Assembly (NCBI GenBank): GCA_020444245.1
Contig: JAHLLI010000001.1
Location: forward strand, 186,001-250,000
Direction of reading: 5' to 3'
Origin: Actinomycetales bacterium
GTDB lineage: Bacteria; Actinomycetota; Actinomycetes; Actinomycetales; Cellulomonadaceae
DNA: 64,000 nucleotides
Both the position numbers and the translations under genes were made by a program. The notes under the pieces were generated by a model that saw nothing but the letters and a program-made list of their open reading frames with translations, had not been told where the DNA came from and did not search any database. This document shows, piece by piece, positions 48,911 through 58,026 of the stretch. Positions within the stretch are counted from its first letter, which is position 1; each line of letters starts with the position of its first letter.

Positions 48911-50140
48911 TCAGCCCTCGGTCCGGTGGCGCAGCAGCTCGGCGCCGCACAGCTCGGCGAAGGCCGTCGCAGACCTGTCGCCGTCGGCGCGGACCGCCGC
49001 CCGGGCGGCGGCGAGCACCCCGCGGGCCGCGCCGACGCGCAGCTCCTCGGGCAGGGTCTGCACGTCGGTGACCTTCGCCGCCCCGACGATCCGGCGGGAC
49101 ATCTTCGCCGCGGCGAACAGCCACGACTCGGCCCGCCAGTCGGCGATCCGCCGCTCGAGGAACGAGTCGCGCCACACCCGCGGGTCACGACGCTCGGGCC
49201 ACCGGGCCCGGAACTCGTCCTCGAACGCCTGCCACGTCTGGTCGACCAGGCCCAGGGCCCAGCGCCCGCGCTCGTCGTCGCCCATCGCGAACGCCCTCGC
49301 GGCCGCGAGGACGTAGTTCGCCCAGGTCGCGCCCATGTCGAAGGCGACCGGGCCGTAGAACGCGAACTCCGAGTCGAACACCTTCACGCTGTCGGCCACG
49401 GTGGACCCCTGGGGCGCCCGGACCATCACCGAGCCGGTGTGCAGGTCGCCGTGGATCAGGGCCTCGCCGTGCGTCATGAAGGCGTACTTCGCCCAGCCCA
49501 TCGCGTCGACGAAGACATCGTCGGCGGCGAGCGCGGCGGCGTCCGGCTCGTTCTCGGGCAGCACGACGTTGCGCCCGGCGTCCACCGAGGGCTCGGTGAA
49601 CACCAGGTCCTCGGTGATCTCGCAGAGCTCGGGGTTGATCGCCTCGGCCTGCGCGTCGGCGAGCTCGGTGCGGCCGAGCCCGAACACCGAGGTGCCGAAC
49701 GCGACCGCACCGATGTACCGACCCACGGCCGCGGCCGCGCCGTCGTGCGTGGCGCCGTCGTTGAGCGCGTGGCGCCACACCCGGTGGTCGGACAGGTCCT
49801 CCATGCCGATGATGTGGCGCTCCTCGTCGTGGTGCAGCACCTCCACCACCAGGTCCGGGACCAGGGCGTGGTGGGCGAGCAGCGACTGGATCTCGTGCTT
49901 CTCGCGCTCGGGGGTCATCGGCCAGCCCTCGCCGACCATCCGGACGTACGGCAGGGCCTGCTTGACCACGACCCCGCGGCCGTCGGCGTCCTTGGCCAGG
50001 AAGACCAGGTTCAGGTTGCCGTCGCCGATCTCACCGACGGACAGCAGCCGGTCGGCGTCGATCCGCTCGGCGAGCGCCGGGACCGAGGCGAGGTACCCGG
50101 GCACCTCCTCGACGGTGAGGAACCGGTAGTCGGCCTCCAT
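48911..50140 (-). CDS. mtnK: S-methyl-5-thioribose kinase-like sugar kinase
   Basis: The 409-residue protein aligns with MtnK throughout. It has an N-lobe with GDGNLNLVFLAKDADGRGVVVKQALPYVR, then MTPEREKHEIQSL, the catalytic ALIHGDLHTGSVMV and the metal site VKVFDSEFAFYGPVAFDMG. MtnK phosphorylates C1 of 5-methylthioribose; close relatives accept 5-deoxyribose. It sits between an ABC permease and the mutarotase, so it probably acts on an imported sugar. The isomerase MtnA is the first gene of the same operon. Confidence 0.92.
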   Translation of the reverse strand: MEADYRFLTVEEVPGYLASVPALAERIDADRLLSVGEIGDGNLNLVFLAKDADGRGVVVKQALPYVRMVGEGWPMTPEREKHEIQSLLAHHALVPDLVVEVLHHDEERHIIGMEDLSDHRVWRHALNDGATHDGAAAAVGRYIGAVAFGTSVFGLGRTELADAQAEAINPELCEITEDLVFTEPSVDAGRNVVLPENEPDAAALAADDVFVDAMGWAKYAFMTHGEALIHGDLHTGSVMVRAPQGSTVADSVKVFDSEFAFYGPVAFDMGATWANYVLAAARAFAMGDDERGRWALGLVDQTWQAFEDEFRARWPERRDPRVWRDSFLERRIADWRAESWLFAAAKMSRRIVGAAKVTDVQTLPEELRVGAARGVLAAARAAVRADGDRSATAFAELCGAELLRHRTEG

Positions 50141-50173
50141 GACAACTCCTCCTCGAGACTGTCGTGCGCGGCG

Positions 50174-51202
50174 TCAGGTCGCCGGTGTGTAGCGCAGCTT
50201 CTTGCGCGAGAGCGTGAACGAGAACAGCAGGGCCACGATCACGACCAGGCCCTTGGCGGTGTCCTGGTGGTAGTACTGCATGCCCTTCATGGTCAGACCG
50301 GTGAGCACGATGCCGACCAGGAGCGCGCCGAGCAGCGTGCCCCACGCGTTCGGCTTGCCCATCCCGAGCACCGAGGTGCCGACCAGCGCGACCGCCACGG
50401 CCTCGAGCAGGCTCGAGGACCCGGCGTTGACGTCGCCCTGACCGATCCTCGACACCAGGATCAGGCCGCCCACCGAGGCGAGCAGCGCGGAGATCACGTA
50501 GGCGAGGCCGTGGTAGAAGCCGACCCGCACGCCGGCGAGGCGCGCCGCCTCGGGGTTGGCCCCGACCGCGTACATCAGCCGGCCCCAGGTGGTGCGCGAC
50601 AGCACGAACCACGACAGCGCCACCAGGGCGAGCATGATGACCACGGGCAGCGGCACCGGTCCGATGAACCCCCGGTCGATCTTCAGGAAGTCCGGGGTGA
50701 AGCTTCCCGGGGCGACCGAGCCGTCGCGCAGCACCATGCCGGAGGACACCGACTGCCCGTCGACGGGGATGAGCTTGGCGCCTTGGATGACGAACATCAT
50801 CCCCAGCGTGGCGAGCAGGTCCGGGATCCGGAACACCACGATGAGCAGCGCGTTCAGCAGCCCGACGACGAGGCCGCCCAGGAGCACGGCCACCACGGCG
50901 GTCGGCCCGGTCAGGTTGTAGAAGACCATCGTCATGGCGGCCAGCTGGACCGCGAGCCCCGCGGTCGCGCCGATCGACAGGTCGAGGCCACCGACCACCA
51001 TCGTGAACGTGACCCCGAGGCCGAGGATCGCGGTGACCGACGCGAACTTCAGCATCGAGAACAGCGACGACGACGTCGCGAACGCCGGCTCGGTGATCGC
51101 GAAGTACACGAACAGGCCGACCGTCACCGCGATGAAGCCGTACTTGACGACCCAGTCCTGGATCCGGGTCAACGTCGTGGTCTCACTGAGCTGTCCGGTC
51201 AC
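50174..51202 (-). CDS. Sugar ABC transporter permease (RbsC/XylH type)
   Basis: The 342-residue permease has about ten membrane helices. Family motifs: TFTMVVGGLDLSIGATAGLAVQLAA, YAVGANPEAARLAGVRV (the ATPase-contact loop) and SSSLLEAVAVALVGTSVLG. It directly abuts the ATPase gene with no spacer (GTG start next to its stop). Homologues import ribose, xylose, galactose or autoinducer-2. A single permease gene implies a homodimeric channel. Confidence 0.9.
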   Translation of the reverse strand: MTGQLSETTTLTRIQDWVVKYGFIAVTVGLFVYFAITEPAFATSSSLFSMLKFASVTAILGLGVTFTMVVGGLDLSIGATAGLAVQLAAMTMVFYNLTGPTAVVAVLLGGLVVGLLNALLIVVFRIPDLLATLGMMFVIQGAKLIPVDGQSVSSGMVLRDGSVAPGSFTPDFLKIDRGFIGPVPLPVVIMLALVALSWFVLSRTTWGRLMYAVGANPEAARLAGVRVGFYHGLAYVISALLASVGGLILVSRIGQGDVNAGSSSLLEAVAVALVGTSVLGMGKPNAWGTLLGALLVGIVLTGLTMKGMQYYHQDTAKGLVVIVALLFSFTLSRKKLRYTPAT

Positions 51203-52756
51203 CTACGCCACCTCCGACATGCTGGTCACGATTGCGTCGTTGCCGACCTCGCTGGTGTACGCGTCGAGCTTGATGTGGCCCTCGACGAGCACCAGGATCC
51301 GGTCGGCGATCTCCCTGATCTCCTCGACGTCGCTGGAGAAGACCACGACGCACGCCCCCTCGGATGCTTGAGCGCGGGCCCGGTGCGAGATGTCGCCACG
51401 CGCACCGATGTCGACCCCGCGGAAAGGTTCGTCCAGCAGCAGGACCCTGGGGCCGGCGTGCATCCACCGGCCGACGACGACCTTCTGCTGGTTGCCGCCG
51501 GACAGGGAGTCCACCGCCTGGCCGGGGCCCGTGGCGACCACGCCGAAGTCCTCGAGCACCGCGGTCCCCGTCGCGCGTTCGCGCGCCCGGCGCAGCAGGC
51601 CCCAGCTCGCCACCGAGCGCAGGAACGGCAGGGTCGAGGTCCAGGTCAGCGACCAGCCCGGCAGCATCGACTCCGCGGCGCGGTCCTCCGGCACCAGGTA
51701 GACGCCGGCGCCCACCGCCTGCGACGTGTGCCGCGGCGCGTAGGGCTTCCCGTCCAGGGTCATGGTCCCGGCCCGCAACGGGTCGGCGCCGAACACCCCG
51801 CGGGCCAGCTCGGACTTGCCCGACCCGATCAGCCCGACGATCCCGGTGACCTCGCCGTAGCGCAGGTCCAGGTCGAGGGGGTCGGACCGCTTGAGCAGCT
51901 GGACGCCACGCAGCTCGACGGCCGTCGCGCTGCCCCGCTGCTCGACCAGGTCGTGGTGGGTGGCGAGGCTCTCGCCGAGCATCGAGCGGATCGCCTGCTC
52001 CATGTCGAAGGGCCGCTGCTGGGCGGCCGAGATGGCCCCGTCCCGCAGGACCACGATGTCGTCGGCCAGCGCGGCGACCTCGCTGAGCCGGTGTGTGACG
52101 TAGAGCACGGCGACGCCGTCGTCGCGCAGGCGGCGGATCAGGGCGAAGAGCCGGTCCACCTCGCCGGCGGACAGCGTCGAGGTCGGCTCGTCGAGCACGA
52201 GCACCTTGGGCCGCTGGACCAGCGCGCGGGCCAGCAGCAGCATCTGGGAGTCGGCGATGCCGAGCTCGAAGACGTCCCGGGTCAGCACCGAGTCCGACCA
52301 GTCCAGGTCGAGGGTCCGGGCGATCTCGCGGGCCCGGGGCAGCAGCTTGCGCAGCGACCGGACCGTGGGGACCTCGCCCCGCACGATCTCCTCGAACACC
52401 AGGTTCTCCGCCACGGTCAGGCCGGGCACGATGTTCTCGTCGATGCGCTGGTGGACGGTCTGGATGCCGTGGCGTGCTGCCGCGAGCGGGGACTCCATCT
52501 CGACCGGGGTCCCGGCCACCCTGACCTCGCCGCCGTGCTCCGGGTAGACCCCGGACAGCACCTTGATCAGGGTGGACTTGCCGGCGCCGTTCGCGCCGAG
52601 CAGTGCGGTGACGTGCCCGACCGGGAGCCCGAGCGTCACGCCCTTGAGGACCTCGTTGGCACCGAACGACATGGTGATGCCGTCGAGCTCGCACGCCAGA
52701 GGCCCGCCGGTCAGGTTCACGGCCGGGGCGCCCTGGTCGCCGGTGTCGGGGGCCAC
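51203..52756 (-). CDS. Sugar ABC transporter ATPase with two nucleotide-binding domains (RbsA type)
   Basis: The 517-residue protein has two ABC domains in tandem. The first has Walker A GANGAGKSTLIKVLSGVYPEHGG and the switch region DEPTSTLSAGEVDRLF. The second has a degenerate loop GLIGSGKSELARGVFGADPL and an intact signature LSGGNQQKVVVGRWM. This matches RbsA/XylG ATPases. The GTG at 52756 follows GGAAGGAG by five bases and is better supported than a longer frame. It belongs to the leftward operon with the binding protein and permease. Confidence 0.92.
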   Translation of the reverse strand: MAPDTGDQGAPAVNLTGGPLACELDGITMSFGANEVLKGVTLGLPVGHVTALLGANGAGKSTLIKVLSGVYPEHGGEVRVAGTPVEMESPLAAARHGIQTVHQRIDENIVPGLTVAENLVFEEIVRGEVPTVRSLRKLLPRAREIARTLDLDWSDSVLTRDVFELGIADSQMLLLARALVQRPKVLVLDEPTSTLSAGEVDRLFALIRRLRDDGVAVLYVTHRLSEVAALADDIVVLRDGAISAAQQRPFDMEQAIRSMLGESLATHHDLVEQRGSATAVELRGVQLLKRSDPLDLDLRYGEVTGIVGLIGSGKSELARGVFGADPLRAGTMTLDGKPYAPRHTSQAVGAGVYLVPEDRAAESMLPGWSLTWTSTLPFLRSVASWGLLRRARERATGTAVLEDFGVVATGPGQAVDSLSGGNQQKVVVGRWMHAGPRVLLLDEPFRGVDIGARGDISHRARAQASEGACVVVFSSDVEEIREIADRILVLVEGHIKLDAYTSEVGNDAIVTSMSEVA

Positions 52757-52830
52757 CGCTGCTCCTTCCTCATGAGGGACTGTGGCGGACGGCGCGCAGG
52801 GGGTCGGCGCCGCCCGCCACAGTGGCATGC

Positions 52831-53943
52831 TCAGAACGTGACCGACGGGATCCAGTCGGCACCGGAGACATCGGAGATGTTCAGCGCCGGCTCAGCGGCT
52901 CGCAGGTCGTCCATGTTCTTGATGTTGTTCTGCCGCAGGAAGTCCTGGGTGACCAGGATCGGCGGGAAGTCCACCGTCGCACCCTTCGGCAGCTCGCCGG
53001 CCATGTGGAGGAAGAGCGTCCGGGTGACCGCCGCGCCGATCGCGTTCGGGTCGGTGGCGCCGGTGGCGACCCACTGGCTGCCCTCGGCCGTCATCAGCTC
53101 GATGTCCGCCGCGGAGATGTCCGCGCCGTACACCTTGATGCCGCTCGCGATGTCCGGGTTCTGCTCGAGGGCCGACAACGTGCCCTTGGTGAACTCGTCG
53201 TAGGGCGCGTAGATCGCCACCACGTCGGGGTTCGACTTCAGGGCGCTGGAGACCATCGGGGCGGTGTCCGTCGCCGTGGAGTTGGTGAACGAGCCGGTGT
53301 AGAACATCTGCTGCCAGCCGTTCGTGTCGAGCGCGGCACGCCACACGACGTCGCGGCGGTCGAGCGGCGCGATGCCGGCGACGTTCACGTAGCCAACCTT
53401 CTGGTCGGTGCCGATGTCCTTGAGCATCTGGTCGAGCACCAGGCCGGCCATGTCCGCGTCGGACTGCTGGGTCTGCACGGCGTCGGGGGCGCAGGTCTGG
53501 ATCTCCACGTCGTAGATCACGACGGGGATGCCCTTCTCGATCGCGGCGTTCACGCCCGGGCACAGGGTGTCCGGGTAGCCGTGGCGCACGACGATGCCGT
53601 CCACGCCCGAGGCGATCGCCTGGTCGAGCTGGCTCGCCTGGGTCGCGTTGTCGCCCTGGGCGTCGTAGACGTCGAGCTCGACACCCAGCGCCGCGGCCTG
53701 CTGGCGCGTGCCGTTGAGGTACTGCTGGAAGTAGTCGCCCTGTCCGCTCTGCTGGACGATCGCGATGCGCACGGGCCCGTCGAACGGCGCGGGTGCGTCG
53801 GCCGTGACCTCCGTGGTCGTCCCCGAGTCCGCGCTGCTGGACGACGCGGACGTGGGGTCGGTCGTGGTGCCCTGGCTGCAGGCGGCCAGTGCGAGCAACG
53901 ACGCCCCGGTGATCGCTGCCATCAGGACCTTGCTGTTCCTCAT
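52831..53943 (-). CDS. Sugar ABC transporter substrate-binding lipoprotein
   Basis: The 370-residue protein has a lipoprotein signal (MRNSKVLMAAITGASLLALAAC) and a Ser/Thr linker. The mature domain is of the ribose-binding periplasmic-protein (peripla_BP_4) type: VRIAIVQQSGQGDYFQQYLNGTRQQA, DQAIASGVDGIVVRHGYPD, and VAIYAPYDEFTKGTLSALEQ. It would bind the imported sugar outside the membrane. It is the second gene of the operon, 46 bp after mtnA. Sugar specificity is inferred only from the neighbouring MtnA and MtnK. Confidence 0.9.
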   Translation of the reverse strand: MRNSKVLMAAITGASLLALAACSQGTTTDPTSASSSSADSGTTTEVTADAPAPFDGPVRIAIVQQSGQGDYFQQYLNGTRQQAAALGVELDVYDAQGDNATQASQLDQAIASGVDGIVVRHGYPDTLCPGVNAAIEKGIPVVIYDVEIQTCAPDAVQTQQSDADMAGLVLDQMLKDIGTDQKVGYVNVAGIAPLDRRDVVWRAALDTNGWQQMFYTGSFTNSTATDTAPMVSSALKSNPDVVAIYAPYDEFTKGTLSALEQNPDIASGIKVYGADISAADIELMTAEGSQWVATGATDPNAIGAAVTRTLFLHMAGELPKGATVDFPPILVTQDFLRQNNIKNMDDLRAAEPALNISDVSGADWIPSVTF

Positions 53944-53989
53944 GGTGCTCCTCTCCTCGCGCAGCGACGATGCCACGCGTGTTGGTCGG

Positions 53990-55027
53990 TCAGCCCGCGA
54001 TCCGCGCGAGCAGCTCGGGATGGGGGGTGGTGGCCGGTTCGACGACGCCACGCTCGGTGACGACCGCACTGATGAGGTCGTGCGGCGTGACGTCGAAGGC
54101 CGGGTTGAACCCGGCCGCCCCGGTCGGGGCGGTCTGGCGGCCGCCGAAGGCCGTGACCTCGCCGGGGTCGCGTTCCTCGATGACGATCTCGGCACCGGTC
54201 GCGGTGCCCAGGTCGACCGTCGAGGACGGCGCGGCGACGACGAACGGGATCCCCGCCCGCCGGCACGCCAGCGCGAGGGCGACGGACCCGACCTTGTTGG
54301 CGGTGTCGCCGTTGGCGGTGATCCGGTCGGCGCCGATGATGGCGACGTCGACCAGCCCCCGCAGGATCGTGCTGGAGGCCGCGCCGTCCACCTGGACGAC
54401 GTGGTCGATCCCGTCCTTGGTCAGCTCCCAGCTGGTCAGGCGCGAGCCCTGGAGCAGCGGGCGGGTCTCGTCGGCGTAGACCATCTCGAGCGCGCCACGC
54501 TCGTGCAGCTCGTGGATGATCCCGTAGGCGGTACCCCAGGCGGTGGTCGCGAGCGCGCCGGTGTTGCAGTGCGTGACCACGCGCACCCGCTCCTTGCCGG
54601 TCTGCGCGAGGATCCAGTCCGCGCCGAGCCGCGACAGCTCACGGTTGGCCGCGCCGTCCTCGGCGATCAGGGCCTGCGCCTCGGCCAGGACGGCCCGGGC
54701 ACCCAGCGGGATCGCGGGCCGGACCCGGTTCACGCCCCACGCGAGGTTCACGGCGGTGGGGCGCGCGTCGCGGACCCGGTCGATCTGCGCCGCGAGCGTC
54801 GCGTCGTCCCAGCCCTCGGCCCCGCCCTGCAGCATCGCCACGACCACACCGAGCGCGCCCACCGCGCCGAGGGCCGGGGCGCCGCGGACGGCGAGGGTCG
54901 AGATCGCGTCGACGAGCGCGTCCACGGTCGTCACCTCGAGCATGACCTCGGCCTCGGGCAGGCGGGTCTGGTCGATCAGACGGATCATCGGCCGCGGCTC
55001 GTCGAGCCACTCCACTGCGAGGACCAC
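53990..55027 (-). CDS. mtnA: S-methyl-5-thioribose-1-phosphate isomerase-like protein
   Basis: The 345-residue eIF2B-fold isomerase has the full MtnA set: IRLIDQTRLPEAEV, LAVRGAPALGAVGA, the catalytic cysteine in VVTHCNTGALATT, the catalytic aspartate in AIIGADRITANGDTANKVG, and a C-terminal FNPAFDVTPHDLISAVVTERG. It turns an aldose 1-phosphate into a ketose 1-phosphate, here 5-methylthioribose or 5-deoxyribose 1-phosphate. The GTG start follows AAGGAGGT. It is first in the leftward operon and its promoter carries two GntR-type palindromes. Confidence 0.92.
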   Translation of the reverse strand: MVLAVEWLDEPRPMIRLIDQTRLPEAEVMLEVTTVDALVDAISTLAVRGAPALGAVGALGVVVAMLQGGAEGWDDATLAAQIDRVRDARPTAVNLAWGVNRVRPAIPLGARAVLAEAQALIAEDGAANRELSRLGADWILAQTGKERVRVVTHCNTGALATTAWGTAYGIIHELHERGALEMVYADETRPLLQGSRLTSWELTKDGIDHVVQVDGAASSTILRGLVDVAIIGADRITANGDTANKVGSVALALACRRAGIPFVVAAPSSTVDLGTATGAEIVIEERDPGEVTAFGGRQTAPTGAAGFNPAFDVTPHDLISAVVTERGVVEPATTPHPELLARIAG

Positions 55028-55046
55028 GGGACCTCCTTCGAACTAC

Positions 55047-55101
55047 GTTGTCCGACAACTGATGGCACGTTAGGGCCGAACTGGATAGGTTGTCAATCAA
55101 C
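55047..55101 (-). promoter_or_regulatory. mtnA promoter with two GntR operators
   Basis: On the minus strand TTGACA (55096-55091) and TAACGT (55072-55067) with 18-bp spacing form a good promoter. GTTGTCCGACAAC (55047-55059, perfect) lies just downstream of the -10. GTTGTCAATCAAC (55089-55101, weaker) covers the -35. The same palindrome occurs at 55960, so both arms probably share one repressor, most likely the GntR protein encoded between them. Confidence 0.82.
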
Positions 55102-55191
55102 CGTGACCGAACTGTCACCTCCGGGCTCCTTCGCCTGTAGCCTGTGCCCGTGCGGGCGAGGGCCTGCCCGGACGGCCCTGAGGAGGATGGG

Positions 55192-55908
55192 ATGGCGCGC
55201 ACCGGGACGCTGGTGACGCGGGTCGCAGAGGACCTGCGCAGCCGACTCGCCGCCGGCGACCTGCCGCCCGGCTCGCGGCTGCCGACCGAGACCGAGCTGA
55301 GCGCGGAGTTCAAGGTCTCCCGGCCCACCGTGCGCGCCGCGCTGCGCGAGCTGGAGGCCCTCGGCCTGGTCCGCACCCAGCACGGCGTCGGCACCTTCGT
55401 GACCGAGCCTTCGGCCATCCGCGCCGGTCTGGAGCGGATGGACTCGATCACCGAGTCGATCCGGGCGACCGGCCGTGAGCCCGGGATGGTCTACGCCAGC
55501 CGTGTCGTGCGGCCCGTCCTGCCTGAAGAGGCTGCTCAGATGGGGGTTCCGGGCGACACCCAGGCGCTGGAGATCCGCCGCACGATCCTCGCCGACGGCG
55601 AGGTCGTGGCCTACTCCTACGACCTGATGCCGATGGCCGTGCTGCCCGAGGGGTTCGACCCGCAGACCCTGGACGGGTCGATCTTCGGCTTCTTCCGCAG
55701 CCGGCTCGGCATCTCCCCGGACCACGGCGTGGCCGAGGTGCACGCGGTGACCTCCAACCACGTCGGCTGGGGCGCCGAGGCCGCCACCCACAACCTGTTC
55801 GTGCTGCTCGTCCAGAAGCACTACGACAAGGCCGGCGAGCTGCTGCTGTACTCGCGGACCTACTTCATCGAGGGGCGCTACTCCTTCACCATCGTGCGCC
55901 GGGGCTGA
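55192..55908 (+). CDS. GntR-family regulator with UTRA effector domain
   Basis: This 238-residue protein is of the HutC/FarR type. Its winged helix is LVTRVAEDLRSRLAAGDLPPGSRLPTETELSAEFKVSRPTVRAALRELEALGLVRTQHGVGTFV, at residues 6-70. The UTRA domain from about residue 85 has LEIRRTILADGEVVAYSYDLMP and LLLYSRTYFIEGRYSFTIVRRG at the end. UTRA binds small sugar-phosphate-like ligands. The start is set by GAGGAGG five bases before ATG. It lies between two GTTGTCNGACAAC-bearing promoters, which it probably represses until a pathway intermediate appears. Confidence 0.92.
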   Translation: MARTGTLVTRVAEDLRSRLAAGDLPPGSRLPTETELSAEFKVSRPTVRAALRELEALGLVRTQHGVGTFVTEPSAIRAGLERMDSITESIRATGREPGMVYASRVVRPVLPEEAAQMGVPGDTQALEIRRTILADGEVVAYSYDLMPMAVLPEGFDPQTLDGSIFGFFRSRLGISPDHGVAEVHAVTSNHVGWGAEAATHNLFVLLVQKHYDKAGELLLYSRTYFIEGRYSFTIVRRG

Positions 55909-55934
55909 TCCCGCCGATGGGCACCGTCGGGCCC

Positions 55935-55990
55935 TTGACGTAGGCCCAACTGCTGCTAGGTTGTCTGACAACTCGTTCGATGTTGTCAGA
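55935..55990 (+). promoter_or_regulatory. Promoter and GntR operator of the rightward catabolic operon
   Basis: TTGACG (55935-55940) and TAGGTT (55957-55962) with 16-bp spacing form the promoter. The perfect palindrome GTTGTCTGACAAC (55960-55972) overlaps the -10. A further half-site, GTTGTCAGA, begins at 55982. Match to the mtnA-side operator is 12 of 13 bases. Confidence 0.82.
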
Positions 55991-56000
55991 AGGGTGCAGC

Positions 56001-57956
56001 ATGCGCCACCGTGGTGATGACGCCACCTCACAGCTCCTGGACGCCCTGGTCGCCGCCTCACGGACGCTGGGCTCCGACCCGAGACTCGTGCTCCACGGGG
56101 GTGGCAACACCTCCGTGAAGACCCTCACGCCGGACGTCACCGGCGAGATCGAGCCGCTGCTGTGGATCAAGGGGTCCGGGCACGACCTGGCCACGATCGG
56201 CCCCGACGGCTTCACGCCGCTGCGGCTGGCGCGGCTGCGCGCCCTGCTCCCCCCGGCCGAGGTCACCGACCTCGAGCTCGCCAACGAGCTGCGGTGCGCG
56301 CGGGCCGACGCCGACGCCCCCGACCCGTCCGTCGAGACCCTCGTGCACGCCCTGGTGCCGCACACCTGCGTGCTGCACTCGCACGCCGACGCGATCCTCG
56401 CGCTCACCCACAGCCCCGACGGCCGCGGGCTGGTCGAGCGGCTCTACGGCGACCGCGTCGTCGTGGTGCCCTACGCCCAGCCCGGCCAGGAGCTCGCCGC
56501 GGCCTGCCAGGCGGCCTGGCAGGAGCAGGCCCACGCAGGGACCGAGGGCATCGTGGTCCTGGACCACGGGATCTTCGCGCTCGGCGACGACCCGGCGCAG
56601 GCGCTCGAGCGCCACACCGCGCTGCTCGCCGTCGCCGACGCGCACCTCGCCGCCGCCCCGGCCCTGGCGGAGGTGGCGATCGAGCCCGCCGCGCCGGTCG
56701 ACCCCGTGGCGGTGGCCCGCCTGCGGTCGCGGCTCTCGGAGCTCGCCGGACGGCCGATGGTCCTCACCCGCAGCGACGACGAGCAGGTCCGCAGGTTCCT
56801 CGCCCAGCCCGCGCTGGTCGACGCCACCGGCAACGGCCTCCTCACGCCGGACCACGTGCTGTGGACCAAGCGGGTGCCGCTGGTCGGCGACGACCTCGAC
56901 GGGTACGCCGCCGCCTACCGCGCCTACGTCGACGACCAGGCCGCCCGGCGGGGCGTGACCGTCACGCCGCTCGACCCCGCGCCGCGCGTCGTGCTGCACC
57001 CCGACCTCGGCCTGCTCACCGCCGGCCGGACCGCGGCCGAGGCGCGCGCGGCCGCGGCGATCTACCGCCACACCATGGACACCATCGCGGCGGCCACCCG
57101 GCTGGGCGGGTACCGCGAGCTGTCCGCGGACCACGTCTTCGACCTGGAGTACTGGTCGTTGCAGCAGGCCAAGCTCCGCCGCTCCCGCCCCGCGGGGCCG
57201 CTGTCCGGGACGGTGGCCGTGGTCACCGGGGCGGCCTCCGGCATCGGCCGGGCAGGAGCGGCGGCCCTGCTCGACGCCGGCGCCACCGTGGTGGGCTGGG
57301 ACCTGTCACCCGACGTCGCCACCACCTTCGACGGCCCGGCGTGGCTGGGCCTGCAGGTGGACGTCACCGACCCCGACGCCGTCCGGGCGGCCCTGGCCAC
57401 CGGTGTGGACGCGTTCGGCGGGCTGGACATCCTCGTGGTCGCGGCCGGGATCTTCCCCGGGGCGGCGCACCTGGACCAGCTCGACCCGCGCGCCTGGCGG
57501 CGCACCATGGCGGTCAACGTGGACTCGGTCGCCCAGCTGTACGGGGCGGCGCACCCGCTGCTCGCCCTCGCACCACGGGGCGGTCGCGTGGTCGTGATCG
57601 CCTCGAAGAACGTGCCGGCCCCGGGACCGGGCGCCGCCGCGTACTCCGCCTCCAAGGCCGCCCTGACCCAGCTCTCGCGGGTCGCCGCGCTGGAGTGGGC
57701 CGGCGACGGGATCCGGGTGAACATGCTCCACCCGGACGCGGTGTTCGACACCGGGCTGTGGACGCCGGAGCTGCTGGCCGCGCGCGCCGAGCACTACGGC
57801 ATGTCGGTCGACGACTACAAGCGCCGCAACATGCTCCACGCGGAGGTGACCAGCGCGGACGTCGGTCGGCTCGTGGTCGCGATGGCCGACGACACCTTCC
57901 GCTGCACCACCGGCGCCCAGGTGCCGATCGACGGCGGCAACGAGCGGGTGATCTGA
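56001..57956 (+). CDS. Bifunctional class II aldolase / short-chain dehydrogenase
   Basis: The 651-residue fusion has an N-terminal part (residues 1-390) of the class II aldolase/adducin fold: RLVLHGGGNTSVK, LLWIKGSGHDLATI, and the zinc-ligand region CVLHSHADAILAL. The C-terminal part (from about 400) is a classical SDR with VTGAASGIGRAGA, NVDSVAQLYGAAHP, AAYSASKAALTQLS (Tyr/Lys) and IDGGNERVI. The layout resembles rhamnulose-phosphate aldolase/lactaldehyde dehydrogenase fusions. In this operon the SDR could instead oxidise a ketose phosphate. It is the first gene of the rightward arm. Confidence 0.88.
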   Translation: MRHRGDDATSQLLDALVAASRTLGSDPRLVLHGGGNTSVKTLTPDVTGEIEPLLWIKGSGHDLATIGPDGFTPLRLARLRALLPPAEVTDLELANELRCARADADAPDPSVETLVHALVPHTCVLHSHADAILALTHSPDGRGLVERLYGDRVVVVPYAQPGQELAAACQAAWQEQAHAGTEGIVVLDHGIFALGDDPAQALERHTALLAVADAHLAAAPALAEVAIEPAAPVDPVAVARLRSRLSELAGRPMVLTRSDDEQVRRFLAQPALVDATGNGLLTPDHVLWTKRVPLVGDDLDGYAAAYRAYVDDQAARRGVTVTPLDPAPRVVLHPDLGLLTAGRTAAEARAAAAIYRHTMDTIAAATRLGGYRELSADHVFDLEYWSLQQAKLRRSRPAGPLSGTVAVVTGAASGIGRAGAAALLDAGATVVGWDLSPDVATTFDGPAWLGLQVDVTDPDAVRAALATGVDAFGGLDILVVAAGIFPGAAHLDQLDPRAWRRTMAVNVDSVAQLYGAAHPLLALAPRGGRVVVIASKNVPAPGPGAAAYSASKAALTQLSRVAALEWAGDGIRVNMLHPDAVFDTGLWTPELLAARAEHYGMSVDDYKRRNMLHAEVTSADVGRLVVAMADDTFRCTTGAQVPIDGGNERVI

Positions 57957-58026
57957 CCGCCCGTCCCACCGCGCCAGTCCCACTGCGCCCGTCCCCCACG
58001 CGCCCACCCACCCGACGGAGGAAACC

